Positions 17,271-26,819 of a DNA stretch of 64,000 bases are shown one piece after another (positions within the stretch are counted from its first letter, which is position 1; each line of letters starts with the position of its first letter). Source of the stretch: Mucilaginibacter cryoferens. Lineage in GTDB: Bacteria > Bacteroidota > Bacteroidia > Sphingobacteriales > Sphingobacteriaceae. Made by a program: the position numbers and the translations under genes. The stretch lies in contig NZ_JACHCR010000003.1 in assembly GCF_014205845.1 (NCBI RefSeq), positions 310,001-374,000 of the forward strand, read 5' to 3'. The notes under the pieces were generated by a model, which was given only the letters and a program-made list of their open reading frames with translations, was not told where the DNA came from and made no database searches.

Positions 17271-18257
17271 TTAGTTCAACGACTCGGCCAGGTCTTTCAA
17301 AAAGCTTTCGTTGATCTCGTCGTCGGTATGCTCGCTGTAAAATAATTTTACTTTGTCGGCATCAGCGGCAAAAGCTTGTTTAATGGCTTTGCTCTTCAGC
17401 GTAATTTTTTGCAACGACGCAGTTTTAACGTTAAACACATAGTAAGTAGGCTCATCTACATACTCATCGTATTTATTCCCGCTCGATGTCATTCCGTCCG
17501 ATTTAAAATCGGACTTTTCAAATGTAGTTTTGGTAAATTTGTAAACCCTGTATTTATCGCCGCTTGCCAGTACCTGGGTATAATGGGTCGGGTTTATTTC
17601 GGTAACCAGCTCGTAAGTTTGAGGTTGATCGAGCGCATCGTAAACGGTAAAGCTTTTAATTTTGTCCCTGTCAACGTCTACAGCGGCACGTTTATCCTGG
17701 GTTAATAAAAGCGATCCGTTGATCTTGTCGTAGTTGTACGAAAAATTATCATTTTTAACAACATTGCCCTTTGCATCTACTACGTAGCCCTTTGCCCAGC
17801 TATCAACCAGGTATCTGCTGCCTTTTGTATCCTCCTTATGGCTGATATTGTAAAGCGTTCCTCCACCGGCAACCGAAACATTATAAAAACTAAAGCCGTT
17901 GATTTGATTTAGGGTGTTACCTGTTCCGGATATTTTATCCGGATCGCCCAGGGTTAGCGCCTTTGCCGACGACTTGCCGGGCTTAAGCACCACAACAAGG
18001 TTTTCTTTTGGCGATACTTTTTCATCTTTATATCCCTTCGCTATCACTAAAATAGGCGAACTGCTTTTTAAAGGCAGGGTAAAAAACCCGGTCGAATCTG
18101 TATAAGTAACCGTTTTTGTATCAGCCTCTTGTATCAATGCCGATGAAACAGCTTCTCCTTTTTCATTTTTTACGGTACCAGACGCGGTTATGGATTGTGC
18201 CATTGTAAGCTGTACAGCAGCAATGGTGAAAATTGTTGATAAGATGTATTTTTTCAT
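17271..18257 (-). CDS. exported protein with carboxypeptidase-regulatory-like domain, paralogue 2
   Basis: A 328-residue exported protein. A signal peptide ends near LTMAQ. Residues 25-95 form a CarboxypepD_reg-like beta-sandwich (SGTVKNEKGEAVSSALIQEADT...TDSTGFFTLPL), the kind found at the front of TonB-dependent receptors. The remaining 210 residues are homologous to the adjacent shorter gene. This combination implies an outer-surface or periplasmic location, but no activity is known to me. It lies 3' of the SusC/SusD operon but is separated from it by a strong terminator. Confidence 0.75.
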   Translation of the reverse strand: MKKYILSTIFTIAAVQLTMAQSITASGTVKNEKGEAVSSALIQEADTKTVTYTDSTGFFTLPLKSSSPILVIAKGYKDEKVSPKENLVVVLKPGKSSAKALTLGDPDKISGTGNTLNQINGFSFYNVSVAGGGTLYNISHKEDTKGSRYLVDSWAKGYVVDAKGNVVKNDNFSYNYDKINGSLLLTQDKRAAVDVDRDKIKSFTVYDALDQPQTYELVTEINPTHYTQVLASGDKYRVYKFTKTTFEKSDFKSDGMTSSGNKYDEYVDEPTYYVFNVKTASLQKITLKSKAIKQAFAADADKVKLFYSEHTDDEINESFLKDLAESLN

Positions 18258-18333
18258 GTAACTTATAATTATGTATTAAAGTTATAAATAAACACGCTCA
18301 AAATCAAATATTTAAATTTGTTTTTTTATAAAA

Positions 18334-18359
18334 AAAGGGCTACATAAATGTAGCCCTTT
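18334..18359 (-). terminator. terminator of the SusC/SusD operon
   Basis: AAAGGGCTACAT and ATGTAGCCCTTT form a perfect 12-bp stem with a two-base loop. On the minus strand it is followed by TTTTTATAAAAAAAC, 20 bases past the DUF1735 gene stop. Confidence 0.85.
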
Positions 18360-18378
18360 CAACAAACAGTTGTTGTTT

Positions 18379-19278
18379 TTATTTATAATATTTATCGACT
18401 ATATACCTGTTGGCACTACCGTTGAAAGCTATATACTGAATCTCAAACGTTTTATTTACAGGATCTAAAGTTAAGAATACAGGTTGCTGAACAATAGATA
18501 CCCCTGCTAAGTTAGCAGCTAATGTAACAGGATCAATTGTAACCGACCAATTCGAATAACTAACCACGCCGCCTGTAACAGTTCTGGTAAAAGTAACATC
18601 GTACAATACATTACTATTGGCATAGCCGGTAGTCATTTGAAAATGCGTTGGTGTAATTGGTGAAATTACTCTTGTAGTACCCGCTACCGGAGGAGTAGAC
18701 GGAGGCCCGCCAGTTGGACCAACACCATTATTATACCTTGAATAATCGTATTTATACGTTCCTGCAAAATCATTTCCGATAAAGTGAAAATAATGAATAT
18801 TGAAGTTACCGCTTATTGGCTCAGATGATGTTAATATCTTAACAGGCAGCATGTAACTCAATGAGGGATCAAGTTTAGCCTTTAAAAAGTTTACTGTAAA
18901 CGATGCCAAGCGGGTTCCTGCTTTAATTGTGAACGTTGTTGTTGGTATCGAATATGAACCGGTTGGCATGGGCAAATACGAAACAGCAGTATTAGCTGTA
19001 TTATAAGGTGCAATTACCGAATTATCAACCCCGATAGTCACAGTTACATCCTTTGTAGGTGCGTATTGACCTGTAATATTGATCTGGTACGTTTTTGTAA
19101 TAGTAAGATCGGTTCCTGTACCAGCATCAGTAATTGCATCGCTGCTAAAATAAGGGACACCCGAATGTACAAATTCGGCAAACGCGCCGATGTTCGAAAA
19201 ATCCACGTTTGGCTTATCTTTTAAACAAGAAGTAAGCGAGACCGTAAGGACTCCTAATAATATGATTAATTTTTTCAT
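18379..19278 (-). CDS. DUF1735-type surface lipoprotein of a SusC/SusD locus
   Basis: A 299-residue lipoprotein with lipobox LTSC. The N-terminal half has the DUF1735 (BT_3987-like) beta-sandwich pattern: repeated YQINITGQYAPTKDVTVTIGVD, a YLPMPTGSY segment and TIKAGTRLASFTVNF. The C-terminal half is a second beta domain. Proteins like this sit on the cell surface next to SusD and probably assist ligand capture. It is the last gene of the three-gene operon and is followed by a terminator. No glycoside hydrolase accompanies it, so the ligand is not predictable. Confidence 0.8.
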   Translation of the reverse strand: MKKLIILLGVLTVSLTSCLKDKPNVDFSNIGAFAEFVHSGVPYFSSDAITDAGTGTDLTITKTYQINITGQYAPTKDVTVTIGVDNSVIAPYNTANTAVSYLPMPTGSYSIPTTTFTIKAGTRLASFTVNFLKAKLDPSLSYMLPVKILTSSEPISGNFNIHYFHFIGNDFAGTYKYDYSRYNNGVGPTGGPPSTPPVAGTTRVISPITPTHFQMTTGYANSNVLYDVTFTRTVTGGVVSYSNWSVTIDPVTLAANLAGVSIVQQPVFLTLDPVNKTFEIQYIAFNGSANRYIVDKYYK

Positions 19279-19311
19279 TTCTTTCTGTTTTAATATTTAT
19301 AACTCCGTAAA

Positions 19312-20877
19312 TTATGGCATCCAGAATATCTTGCTCGTCTGCACATCATTACCTGTACCACCGGCAGGCACATTGGCACTGTTTAGCGACGTTTCATTAA
19401 TTGTATAAGGCAAACGATAAGGGATATGTGTTGCTGTATTACCAGGGAAAATAGAAACAGGCAAATCTCTTGGAATACCCAATCTTCTCCAATCACTGTA
19501 AGACTCTAATGGGTCAACAGAGTTCATAGCAGCCCATTTCTGGGTAATTAATGTTGTTAATTTATCTGTAGAAGTGGCGTAGTTGGTTAAATTATCACCC
19601 TGGCCTATGTAAGTAGTTGCGGCAGCGGCATAGTTAGGCACACCAACAAATTTAAATGAAGCTGCAACCGCAGCCGCATAAGTTGTACCTGCATCGCCCG
19701 CTATATAACCACGTTGTTGTGCTTCTGCAACTAAAAACAGGGTTTCAGAAAGAGATATTATAGCAGCTCCCTGTGATGGACCTTTTTGCTTACCTGTTGA
19801 GTAATCAAACCCGGTACCCACAACAGCCGATATCACCGTGTTGGTTTCTGTACCGCTTGTACTTCCGTAAACACGGCCGGCATATTTGGTTTTATCACTT
19901 CCCTGTGCAGTGTAAGCAACGGCTTCTGTACCAATAGGTGCATATACTGCAAACAAACGAGGGTCGTTATTATCCTGTAAAAACTTAATAGCATAAGTAT
20001 TTGCACGCCAGTAAGTGGTATTGGTGCCGTTTTTACCTTGTGAGTTAGCAATTACATCCAGATAAAATGGATTAACCTGATTATCGGCAGCATTAGAATA
20101 TCCGGGGTTAATCAACGCATCAACTGTTAAATAATCAGCCGCTGTTGCGGTCGACAGTGCGGCTTTAACACCTGCACTACCTAAACCACCTTGAGTTTGA
20201 CGCATTAAAAGCTTCAATTTCAATGTTTTAGCAAAAGCTGTCCACTTGGTCATATCTCCACCAAACATTACATCATAACTACCTGGGCTTACAGCGTTAG
20301 GGTTGGCTGCTATAAGATTAACAACCGAATCGCATTTAGCTACCAAACTGGTATAAATAGTTTTAGGATCATCATACTTGTAAGAGAAAGTAGGATTAAC
20401 TATTAGTGCCTGTGAATATGGAACACTATTGTATAAATCAACCAAACGCTGGTAAACAAACACCTCCATAATAGTTGCAATGGCCTTGTAATTAGCCTGT
20501 ACCGAGCTGCTGCCAACTGTTTTTAATAACAGGTTATAGTTTGAGAGATTTAAGTATGCGTTATCAAAGTTACCCACATAGTTACTGCTGGTTAACTGGT
20601 ATAATACATAGGTTGTACTTGCTGTAAAGCCACCGCTTTGTGTCCAGTAACCCATCCAGTTATTTAATACATCGGCATTTCCACCCTGCACTAAAGTTGC
20701 AGTAGCGGCTAATGACGAGCTTAGCGAATATTGTGCCGGAGCAGAGGTTGGTGAGTTGGGGTTTACATCATTGATATCAAACGTACCTTTTTTACACCCT
20801 ACTATACTCGTTAATATCACAGCTGAGAAAAGCAAACTTAGGTTAACTTTTCGCTTAAATATTGATTTCGTTTTCAT
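19312..20877 (-). CDS. SusD/RagB-family nutrient-binding lipoprotein
   Basis: A 521-residue surface lipoprotein (lipobox IVGC, followed by KKGTFDINDVNPNSPTS). The helical TPR-like scaffold and motifs MGYWTQSGGF, YQRLVDLYNSVPYSQAL and ESYSDWRRLGIPRDL identify the SusD-like_2 branch, which lids a SusC channel and binds the ligand. It lies 19 bases downstream of the SusC gene. The branch is used for oligosaccharides or peptides, and the substrate here is unknown. Confidence 0.92.
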   Translation of the reverse strand: MKTKSIFKRKVNLSLLFSAVILTSIVGCKKGTFDINDVNPNSPTSAPAQYSLSSSLAATATLVQGGNADVLNNWMGYWTQSGGFTASTTYVLYQLTSSNYVGNFDNAYLNLSNYNLLLKTVGSSSVQANYKAIATIMEVFVYQRLVDLYNSVPYSQALIVNPTFSYKYDDPKTIYTSLVAKCDSVVNLIAANPNAVSPGSYDVMFGGDMTKWTAFAKTLKLKLLMRQTQGGLGSAGVKAALSTATAADYLTVDALINPGYSNAADNQVNPFYLDVIANSQGKNGTNTTYWRANTYAIKFLQDNNDPRLFAVYAPIGTEAVAYTAQGSDKTKYAGRVYGSTSGTETNTVISAVVGTGFDYSTGKQKGPSQGAAIISLSETLFLVAEAQQRGYIAGDAGTTYAAAVAASFKFVGVPNYAAAATTYIGQGDNLTNYATSTDKLTTLITQKWAAMNSVDPLESYSDWRRLGIPRDLPVSIFPGNTATHIPYRLPYTINETSLNSANVPAGGTGNDVQTSKIFWMP

Positions 20878-20896
20878 TTTTATTTCAATTTCTTTG

Positions 20897-23800
20897 TTAA
20901 AAAGTTACAGCTAAAGTACCGCTGATGATTCTTGTTGGAGGAACCTGGTTAACGGAAGTTCTACCAACAGCGTTGCTGGTATCTTCGCTAAACTCCGGAT
21001 CACTAAATTTATTGGTCGACGGACGGAACATTAACAGGTTACGACCAGAAACTGACACATTTACGCCTTTGACAAATTTAACATCTCTTAACCATGCCTT
21101 AGGGAACGCGTAAGCTAATGAAGCCTCACGAAGTTTCCATGCTGCCGCACTCATGATGTAGTTGGCATCAACGCCCAGCCAGGTTGTTGGGAAAAAGTTA
21201 TAGTTACCATCCTGGGTAAGGATATTGGTATTATCAACGTAGTTGCCATTAGCGTCTTTGTAAACAGAATTAGGGAATACAAAACGCTGACGGCCGGCAA
21301 GGGTAGTAGTAACACCAACACCCGAGTGATCTTGTGTATTACCAATTTGGTTAAATATTTTGTAACCACCCCTGTAATCAACGGTTATGTTTAAGGTAAA
21401 GCCTTTGTAGGTTAAAGATGATGTAAACCCTAACAGGTCTGTAGGCGTAGCATTACCTAAATTAGTTTGTGCTGCAGCCCTTGTTGGTAAACCCGTATTA
21501 GCATCAACAATTACTTTACCGGTGGCCGGGTCACGGTTCCAATCGTAACCTTTAATTGATGGGTAAGGCTGGCCAACTATAGCATAAGTACTTTGATTGC
21601 TTGAGCTTACTAACAACCCTTCTGTATTAACAGAAGTTCCAATTTGCAGTTCTTTAACACCAGAAACAATACTGATAACTTTACTTGATTGCTTGGTATA
21701 GTTAACGCCTAATCTCCAGGTAACAGCTTGCGACTGGATAATATTACCTTTCAAATCTAATTCCAAACCTTTGTTTTGAGTATTGGCGGCATTTAATAGC
21801 GCCGATGTAAAACCAGATGCACGGGATATCTGGGCAGTTACGATACCATCTTTAGTTTGTGATTTGTAAGCAGATGCCCCTAAGGTGATCCGGTCTTTCA
21901 GGAAGCCCAGATCCAAACCAACTTCATCTTCTGTAACTTTTTCTGGTTTAATGTTAGGGTTGGCTATTCTTGTATTAAGGGAATAACCAGAGATACCCGA
22001 AGCGCTGTAAGGGAAACCACTGGTTAAGCTAACGGTTGGAATAGTTGCATAAGCACCGTAAGCGATGTATTGCGAACCATTTGCCAACGCAGACGCGTTA
22101 CCTGTTAATGAATGCGCGTAACGTACTTTTACATAGTTTAAATAATCGTTATTGGCAAGCTCCTTAAACATTTCGCTCAACACCAATGATCCGTCGATAT
22201 CATAATAAGGGATATACTTATTAGCTTTCGAAAGCCTGGTATCTAAATCCGTTCTGTATGATCCGTGTACAAACGCGTAGTCTTTGTAACCTACAGTTGC
22301 CTCACCAAAGTAACCTATTTTACGGGCCTCATATACACCGGTAATTAATTGCGGCACCGATGCAAAGTTTTGGGTATTGTAAGGCGTAAAGTTTAACGGG
22401 CCGGCAGCAACCGCGTTTAATGTTATTTTGTTATCCAGGTAAGAGATACCCGCGGTACCGTATAATTTAAAATCGCTAGGCAATTTTACGTTAAATGCAG
22501 CAAGGAAATCTGAGCTGTATAAAATGTTATTTAAATCGTAAGTTCCGTAGTTGGGAAGCGGGTTGGTAGTTGAAGTTGCTTTTGCACCGGCATCACGTGC
22601 TTTAGTAATACCACCATTGTTATCTGAATAGTATACCGTTTGCGCAGTATCGGTAAATGCACTATAGTTAATACCGGCATCCTTGTACTCATATTTAGTT
22701 GTTGAATTATCAACAGCTGTACGGTACGATAGGTTTAACCACGGCGCAACCTTTAAATTTAATTGCAGGTTGGCCTGGATATGGTTTTCTGTAGTTAAGT
22801 TTCTTTGTTGAGCGATGATCTGACCCGGGCTTAAGTAATAATCATTGGCATAAGCATCAGGAGTACCATATTTGCTGGTAGGATCTTTCAGATCTGCTAC
22901 CGGGATATTGGTTGGAGCTTCGATCAAATCATTATAAACAGAACCCGTATTGGTTTGGTTTGTATTTTTGAAGGTATAGGTAGCAGAGTAAGTAGCAGAA
23001 AAAATACCGTATTTTTTATCGCCACCTACACGGAAAATTTCCCTGCGGCCTTCATCCTTGGGCATAATGCCCTTACTGTGAATATCCTGACCAGACATGT
23101 AAAAACCACCTTTATCGTCGCCAGAGTTAAAAGAGAAGTTGTTTTGAGTGGTGATACCAGTATCAAAAAAGTCTTTTTTCTGGTTTTTAACAGCAGCGTA
23201 AGGAACCATCTCGATAGAACCATCTTGTGCCGGACGACCAAGAGGTACTATTCTGCCATCATACTCCGGACCATAGCTCTGGTTTTCGTAAGGGATGTAG
23301 TAAGAAAGGTTGGTAAAATCCAAAACTTCTCGCTCACCGCCATTTGCACCAAAACGGGTTTGGTAGGTAGGCATATAAGAAACTTTTTCGACCTGAATAG
23401 TTGAAGAAACAGTTAATGAAGTTGAGCCTTTGCTACCGTGTTTAGTAGTAATTACGATTACACCATTTGATGCATCAGAACCGTAAACCGCAGATGCGCT
23501 TGAACCTTTCAAAACGTTCACATCGGCAATGTCTTCAGGGTTTATTGTGCTGATATCGCTATAGAAGATAGCACCATCAACTACGTACAAAGGCTGGTTG
23601 TTACCAAGTAATGACCTGTTACCACGTAAAGTTACACGGGTTGGGGCAAATAAACCATTGTTTACAGTGTTAACCTGCAAACCAGATACTTTACCTGTTA
23701 AACCGTTTATTACACTGATAGGTTTGGCCTGGGTAATTTCTTTACCAGATACCTTGGCGGTAGAGTACCCTAATGAACTGGCTTGCCTTGTGATACCCAA

Positions 23801-24127
23801 TGCGGTTACAACAACCTCATTTAACTGGCTGTTGGCGCTTGCAAGCACAACATCATAAGTACCCTTGGTACCAATTGCTACTTCCTGGCTATTGTAACCA
23901 ATAAAAGAGAAAGTTAAAGTGGCTCCTGATGGCACACTTAGGGAGAATTTTCCGGCAGCGTTGGTTTGAGTTCCACTTGAGGAGCCCTTTACCTTTACTG
24001 ATACTCCCGGAATGGGAAGGCCATCATCTTTGGCCGTAACCGTACCTGTTACTGTACGGTTTTGTGCATAAACCTGCGTTAGGCATAACAACAGAAAGCA
24101 CAAACTTGCTAGTAGAAGTTTTTTCAT
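20897..24127 (-). CDS. SusC/RagA-family TonB-linked outer-membrane transporter
   Basis: A 1076-residue TonB-dependent transporter. It has a signal peptide (ending VYAQ), a CarboxypepD_reg-like domain at about 25-105, then the SusC signature LNEVVVTALGI, a plug domain (TGKVSGLQV, TLRGNRSLLGNNQPLYVVDGA) and a long 22-strand barrel ending with a C-terminal Phe (LAVTF). It imports a ligand delivered by the SusD partner using TonB energy. It is first in the operon SusC-SusD-DUF1735. A promoter candidate is at 24166-24196. There is no adjacent anti-sigma or hybrid sensor gene. Confidence 0.96.
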   Translation of the reverse strand: MKKLLLASLCFLLLCLTQVYAQNRTVTGTVTAKDDGLPIPGVSVKVKGSSSGTQTNAAGKFSLSVPSGATLTFSFIGYNSQEVAIGTKGTYDVVLASANSQLNEVVVTALGITRQASSLGYSTAKVSGKEITQAKPISVINGLTGKVSGLQVNTVNNGLFAPTRVTLRGNRSLLGNNQPLYVVDGAIFYSDISTINPEDIADVNVLKGSSASAVYGSDASNGVIVITTKHGSKGSTSLTVSSTIQVEKVSYMPTYQTRFGANGGEREVLDFTNLSYYIPYENQSYGPEYDGRIVPLGRPAQDGSIEMVPYAAVKNQKKDFFDTGITTQNNFSFNSGDDKGGFYMSGQDIHSKGIMPKDEGRREIFRVGGDKKYGIFSATYSATYTFKNTNQTNTGSVYNDLIEAPTNIPVADLKDPTSKYGTPDAYANDYYLSPGQIIAQQRNLTTENHIQANLQLNLKVAPWLNLSYRTAVDNSTTKYEYKDAGINYSAFTDTAQTVYYSDNNGGITKARDAGAKATSTTNPLPNYGTYDLNNILYSSDFLAAFNVKLPSDFKLYGTAGISYLDNKITLNAVAAGPLNFTPYNTQNFASVPQLITGVYEARKIGYFGEATVGYKDYAFVHGSYRTDLDTRLSKANKYIPYYDIDGSLVLSEMFKELANNDYLNYVKVRYAHSLTGNASALANGSQYIAYGAYATIPTVSLTSGFPYSASGISGYSLNTRIANPNIKPEKVTEDEVGLDLGFLKDRITLGASAYKSQTKDGIVTAQISRASGFTSALLNAANTQNKGLELDLKGNIIQSQAVTWRLGVNYTKQSSKVISIVSGVKELQIGTSVNTEGLLVSSSNQSTYAIVGQPYPSIKGYDWNRDPATGKVIVDANTGLPTRAAAQTNLGNATPTDLLGFTSSLTYKGFTLNITVDYRGGYKIFNQIGNTQDHSGVGVTTTLAGRQRFVFPNSVYKDANGNYVDNTNILTQDGNYNFFPTTWLGVDANYIMSAAAWKLREASLAYAFPKAWLRDVKFVKGVNVSVSGRNLLMFRPSTNKFSDPEFSEDTSNAVGRTSVNQVPPTRIISGTLAVTF

Positions 24128-24165
24128 TTTGTTAATAATAAGATCAGTTAATAGTTAATTAATCA

Positions 24166-24196
24166 TAAAAGTAATGTTACATTATTAAAAAATCAA
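24166..24196 (-). promoter_or_regulatory. promoter candidate of the SusC operon
   Basis: Read on the minus strand, TTG (24196-24194) is followed after 20 bases by TACTTTTA (24173-24166), close to the Bacteroidota TTTG-N19-TAnnTTTG pattern, about 40 bases before the ATG. Confidence 0.4.
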
Positions 24197-24264
24197 GTTA
24201 ATTCTTAAAAAAGTTAACTTTTTTTAAAAAAAAGCATCTTTCAGCACAAAAAATAATAATTTTA

Positions 24265-24306
24265 GTACTATGTATTGCATAATACAATCCAAAACATATA
24301 TCTTTG
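24265..24306 (+). promoter_or_regulatory. PadR operator-like dyad and leaderless promoter
   Basis: GTACTATG (24265-24272) and CATAATAC (24278-24285) form an inverted repeat with one mismatch. It resembles the ATGT-n-ACAT operators of PadR repressors and overlaps the -33 position (TTG 24275-24277). TATCTTTG (24299-24306) is a consensus -7 box only four bases before the ATG at 24311, so the transcript is probably nearly leaderless. Autoregulation is inferred. Confidence 0.6.
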
Positions 24307-24310
24307 TATT

Positions 24311-24643
24311 ATGATCGTTGAAAACACTCAAACCCAAATGAGGAAAGGCATACTGGAGTATTGCATTCTTTCCATCATAGCCAAGGGCGAAACATATGCA
24401 TCAGACATAATTGCTGAACTTAAGAAAGCCCAACTGCTTGTTGTTGAGGGTACTCTGTACCCGTTGTTAACCCGTTTAAAAAACAATGGACTGCTCACCT
24501 ACAACTGGGTAGAGTCGATTTCGGGCCCCCCGCGAAAGTATTATGTACTCTCGGACGAGGGCCGGAATGTACTCGAACAGCTGGATAAAACCTGGCAGGA
24601 ATTGGTTTATGCTGTTACTACAGCCATTGGAGAAAGAAAATAA
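24311..24643 (+). CDS. PadR-family transcriptional regulator
   Basis: A 110-residue winged-helix repressor, start at MIVENTQTQMRKG as usual for the short PadR proteins of Bacteroidota; an ATG 36 bases upstream falls within the promoter. The wHTH reads MRKGILEYCILSIIAKGETYASDIIAELKK, with wing VEGTLYPLLTRLKNNGLL and SGPPRKYYVLSDEGR. It sits 24 bases upstream of the PspC gene and probably controls it together with itself through the adjacent dyad. PadR-PspC pairs are common in Bacteroidota and respond to envelope or drug stress in studied cases. Confidence 0.93.
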   Translation: MIVENTQTQMRKGILEYCILSIIAKGETYASDIIAELKKAQLLVVEGTLYPLLTRLKNNGLLTYNWVESISGPPRKYYVLSDEGRNVLEQLDKTWQELVYAVTTAIGERK

Positions 24644-24667
24644 TAAAACCTAAAATTATTACCCATC

Positions 24668-26332
24668 ATGAATAAAACTATCATAATAAATATAAACGGC
24701 ATCGTATTTCACATAGAAGAGGATGCTTATGATGTACTTAAACTTTACATGACCGACGTAAAACGTCATTTTTCTACCTCGGCCGACAGTTTAGAGATCA
24801 CCACCGACATTGAAAACCGCATTGCCGAAATGTTTAATGAAATTTTAGCAAGCCAAAGCACACAGGTAATTGTTGAGCAGGATGTTAAGGTTGTTATTGA
24901 GCAAATGGGCTCGGTAGAGGATTTTGAATCGGCCGAAAACGACGCGAAAGCCACCGGCAGCAATAATTATGCTTACAAGGCAGAGCGCCGCCGTCTCTTC
25001 CGCGACCCCGACGATCATTTGGTGAGCGGTGTTGCGGCGGGCATCGCCAATTACTTTGATATCCCTGCAATTTGGATCAGGCTGGCCTTTGTTCTCTCTT
25101 TTTGCGTGGTGGGCAGCGGCATATTCTTATATATTATACTATGGATTGTAATCCCTAAAGCCGTAACCCGTGCCGACCGTATGGCAATGAAAGGGGAAAA
25201 ACAGGACTTAAAGGGCTTTAAAAAGAACTTTGAAGATGAGCTTAGTTCCGTTAAAGAAAACCTGCACAACTTTAAGGATGAGGCAAGGCCCTTTGTATAC
25301 AAAACCCGCGATTTTATAGGCGATTTTTTTGAACACCTTGGCGTATTTTTAAGGGGTGCCGGCGGGTTGCTTGGCAAACTGATAGGCGGTTTAATTCTGT
25401 TGGCTTGTTTCGGCATGGCCATAGCACTTATAGTTGTAGTGGTTGGCTTTATAGCCTTTGGTAAAAACGACATCTTTCACATTCCACCATTTAACCTGGT
25501 TAACCAGGAAACCAGTGTAATATTTCTGAGCGGCGCGTTTCTGCTCCTGGCTATTCCTTTATTATCTATAATACTGTTGATCATCGGCTTCCTGTTTAAA
25601 AACACAACATTTAACCGCACCATAGGCACAACCTTACTATGTGTTTGGCTGGCCGCTTTAGGCGCGGTTGTATATTACAGTGTAAAAGCATCTACCGATT
25701 TTAGGGAGGGCGCTAAACTTAACAACCCCGTTAATATTAAAGCAACAGCCAACAATACTTATTACCTGCGGCTTAACGATGCCAAATACCTATCTAAAGA
25801 AGATAGCATTCGCCTGAGAATAAAGGAGCGCTTTAATGGAATGGTAATTTTGGATGATGATTATAACGGAAACGATTTTGGCTTCTCAGATCCGGTTAGT
25901 ATCAATATCGAAAAGGCCGATATCGCCCAACCCTCCATGGTAGAATCATTTGTATCAAGAGGCCACGATTATGAAGACGCTTTAATAAACGCCCATAACA
26001 TCAGCTACCGTTTTACGCAGAAAGATTCGGTATTAAACTTCGACAGGCACATGGAGCTTACGCAGGGTGCTAAATGGCGCGGCCAAAAAGTATACCTTAC
26101 TTTAAGGATACCACTAAACGCAACGGTAATAATTGATAGTAAACTGGATAGAAACCTGAGTATGAACCTGTGGGATTGCCAGCAAAACAATAAACCCTCA
26201 AAACCCGACTATGCTATTTTCACCATGACCGATAGTGGCCTGGAATGTAAAATTCCGCCGGTACCGCAAGCAACTATCGATAGCCTGAAAAGACAGGAAC
26301 AAGCCGATAGCATTAAAAACGCGGCACAATAA
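24668..26332 (+). CDS. PspC-domain membrane protein
   Basis: A 554-residue inner-membrane protein. The N-terminal ~95 residues are a cytoplasmic alpha/beta region (ITTDIENRIAEMFNEIL). The PspC domain is at about 110-170 (RRLFRDPDDHLVSGVAAGIANYFDIPAIWIRLAFVLSF). Three to four further membrane segments follow, and then a ~210-residue extracytoplasmic C-terminal region of beta type. PspC domains belong to phage-shock envelope-stress systems. It is co-transcribed with PadR upstream and perhaps with the short gene downstream. Confidence 0.88.
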   Translation: MNKTIIININGIVFHIEEDAYDVLKLYMTDVKRHFSTSADSLEITTDIENRIAEMFNEILASQSTQVIVEQDVKVVIEQMGSVEDFESAENDAKATGSNNYAYKAERRRLFRDPDDHLVSGVAAGIANYFDIPAIWIRLAFVLSFCVVGSGIFLYIILWIVIPKAVTRADRMAMKGEKQDLKGFKKNFEDELSSVKENLHNFKDEARPFVYKTRDFIGDFFEHLGVFLRGAGGLLGKLIGGLILLACFGMAIALIVVVVGFIAFGKNDIFHIPPFNLVNQETSVIFLSGAFLLLAIPLLSIILLIIGFLFKNTTFNRTIGTTLLCVWLAALGAVVYYSVKASTDFREGAKLNNPVNIKATANNTYYLRLNDAKYLSKEDSIRLRIKERFNGMVILDDDYNGNDFGFSDPVSINIEKADIAQPSMVESFVSRGHDYEDALINAHNISYRFTQKDSVLNFDRHMELTQGAKWRGQKVYLTLRIPLNATVIIDSKLDRNLSMNLWDCQQNNKPSKPDYAIFTMTDSGLECKIPPVPQATIDSLKRQEQADSIKNAAQ

Positions 26333-26352
26333 AAAACCATCACTATACCTTA

Positions 26353-26574
26353 ATGAAACCCATCATAAAATATATAAGCCTGCTATTATTTAGCGGGCTT
26401 ATTATTCCTGTTTGCACCCTATCCCCTGGTTTTACCTCCCCTACGCCTGTTAAGTTAAACAACTCAACAGCCACACAAATAAAGCACGATAACGGGCGTA
26501 CTTTGAGCCACATTATTATTGCAGATATTGCAAGAAACATCTTCCCTGCATTAAAAAGTTTAAATTCTCTGTAA
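26353..26574 (+). CDS. small exported protein of unknown function
   Basis: A 73-residue open frame 20 bases after the PspC stop. It has a good signal sequence (MKPIIKYISLLLFSGLIIP) and a short polar tail with no recognised motif. Position and signal peptide argue for a real last gene of the PadR-PspC operon; length and lack of family argue for caution. A run of inverted segments (ATGCCCC/GGGGCAT at 26579-26633) just downstream could end the transcript. Confidence 0.45.
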   Translation: MKPIIKYISLLLFSGLIIPVCTLSPGFTSPTPVKLNNSTATQIKHDNGRTLSHIIIADIARNIFPALKSLNSL

Positions 26575-26819
26575 CCAAATGCCCCTTTTGTGCATCTTAT
26601 ACAAAAAGGCACAAAAATTACAAGCCGGGGCATAAATAAGGATACCAGCTATCCGAGGCCTCTTAAACTGATACATTATGAAAACAACCGCTTATATTAA
26701 ATAATTACTAAAACCACCTAAGGCCAAGCGCCAAAACAGCTAAAAACTTATTTACTAAAATTAAAAAGGGACTATTCCCCTATGTGATTTCTATTGCCCA
26801 AACTTTTAACAACACAACA

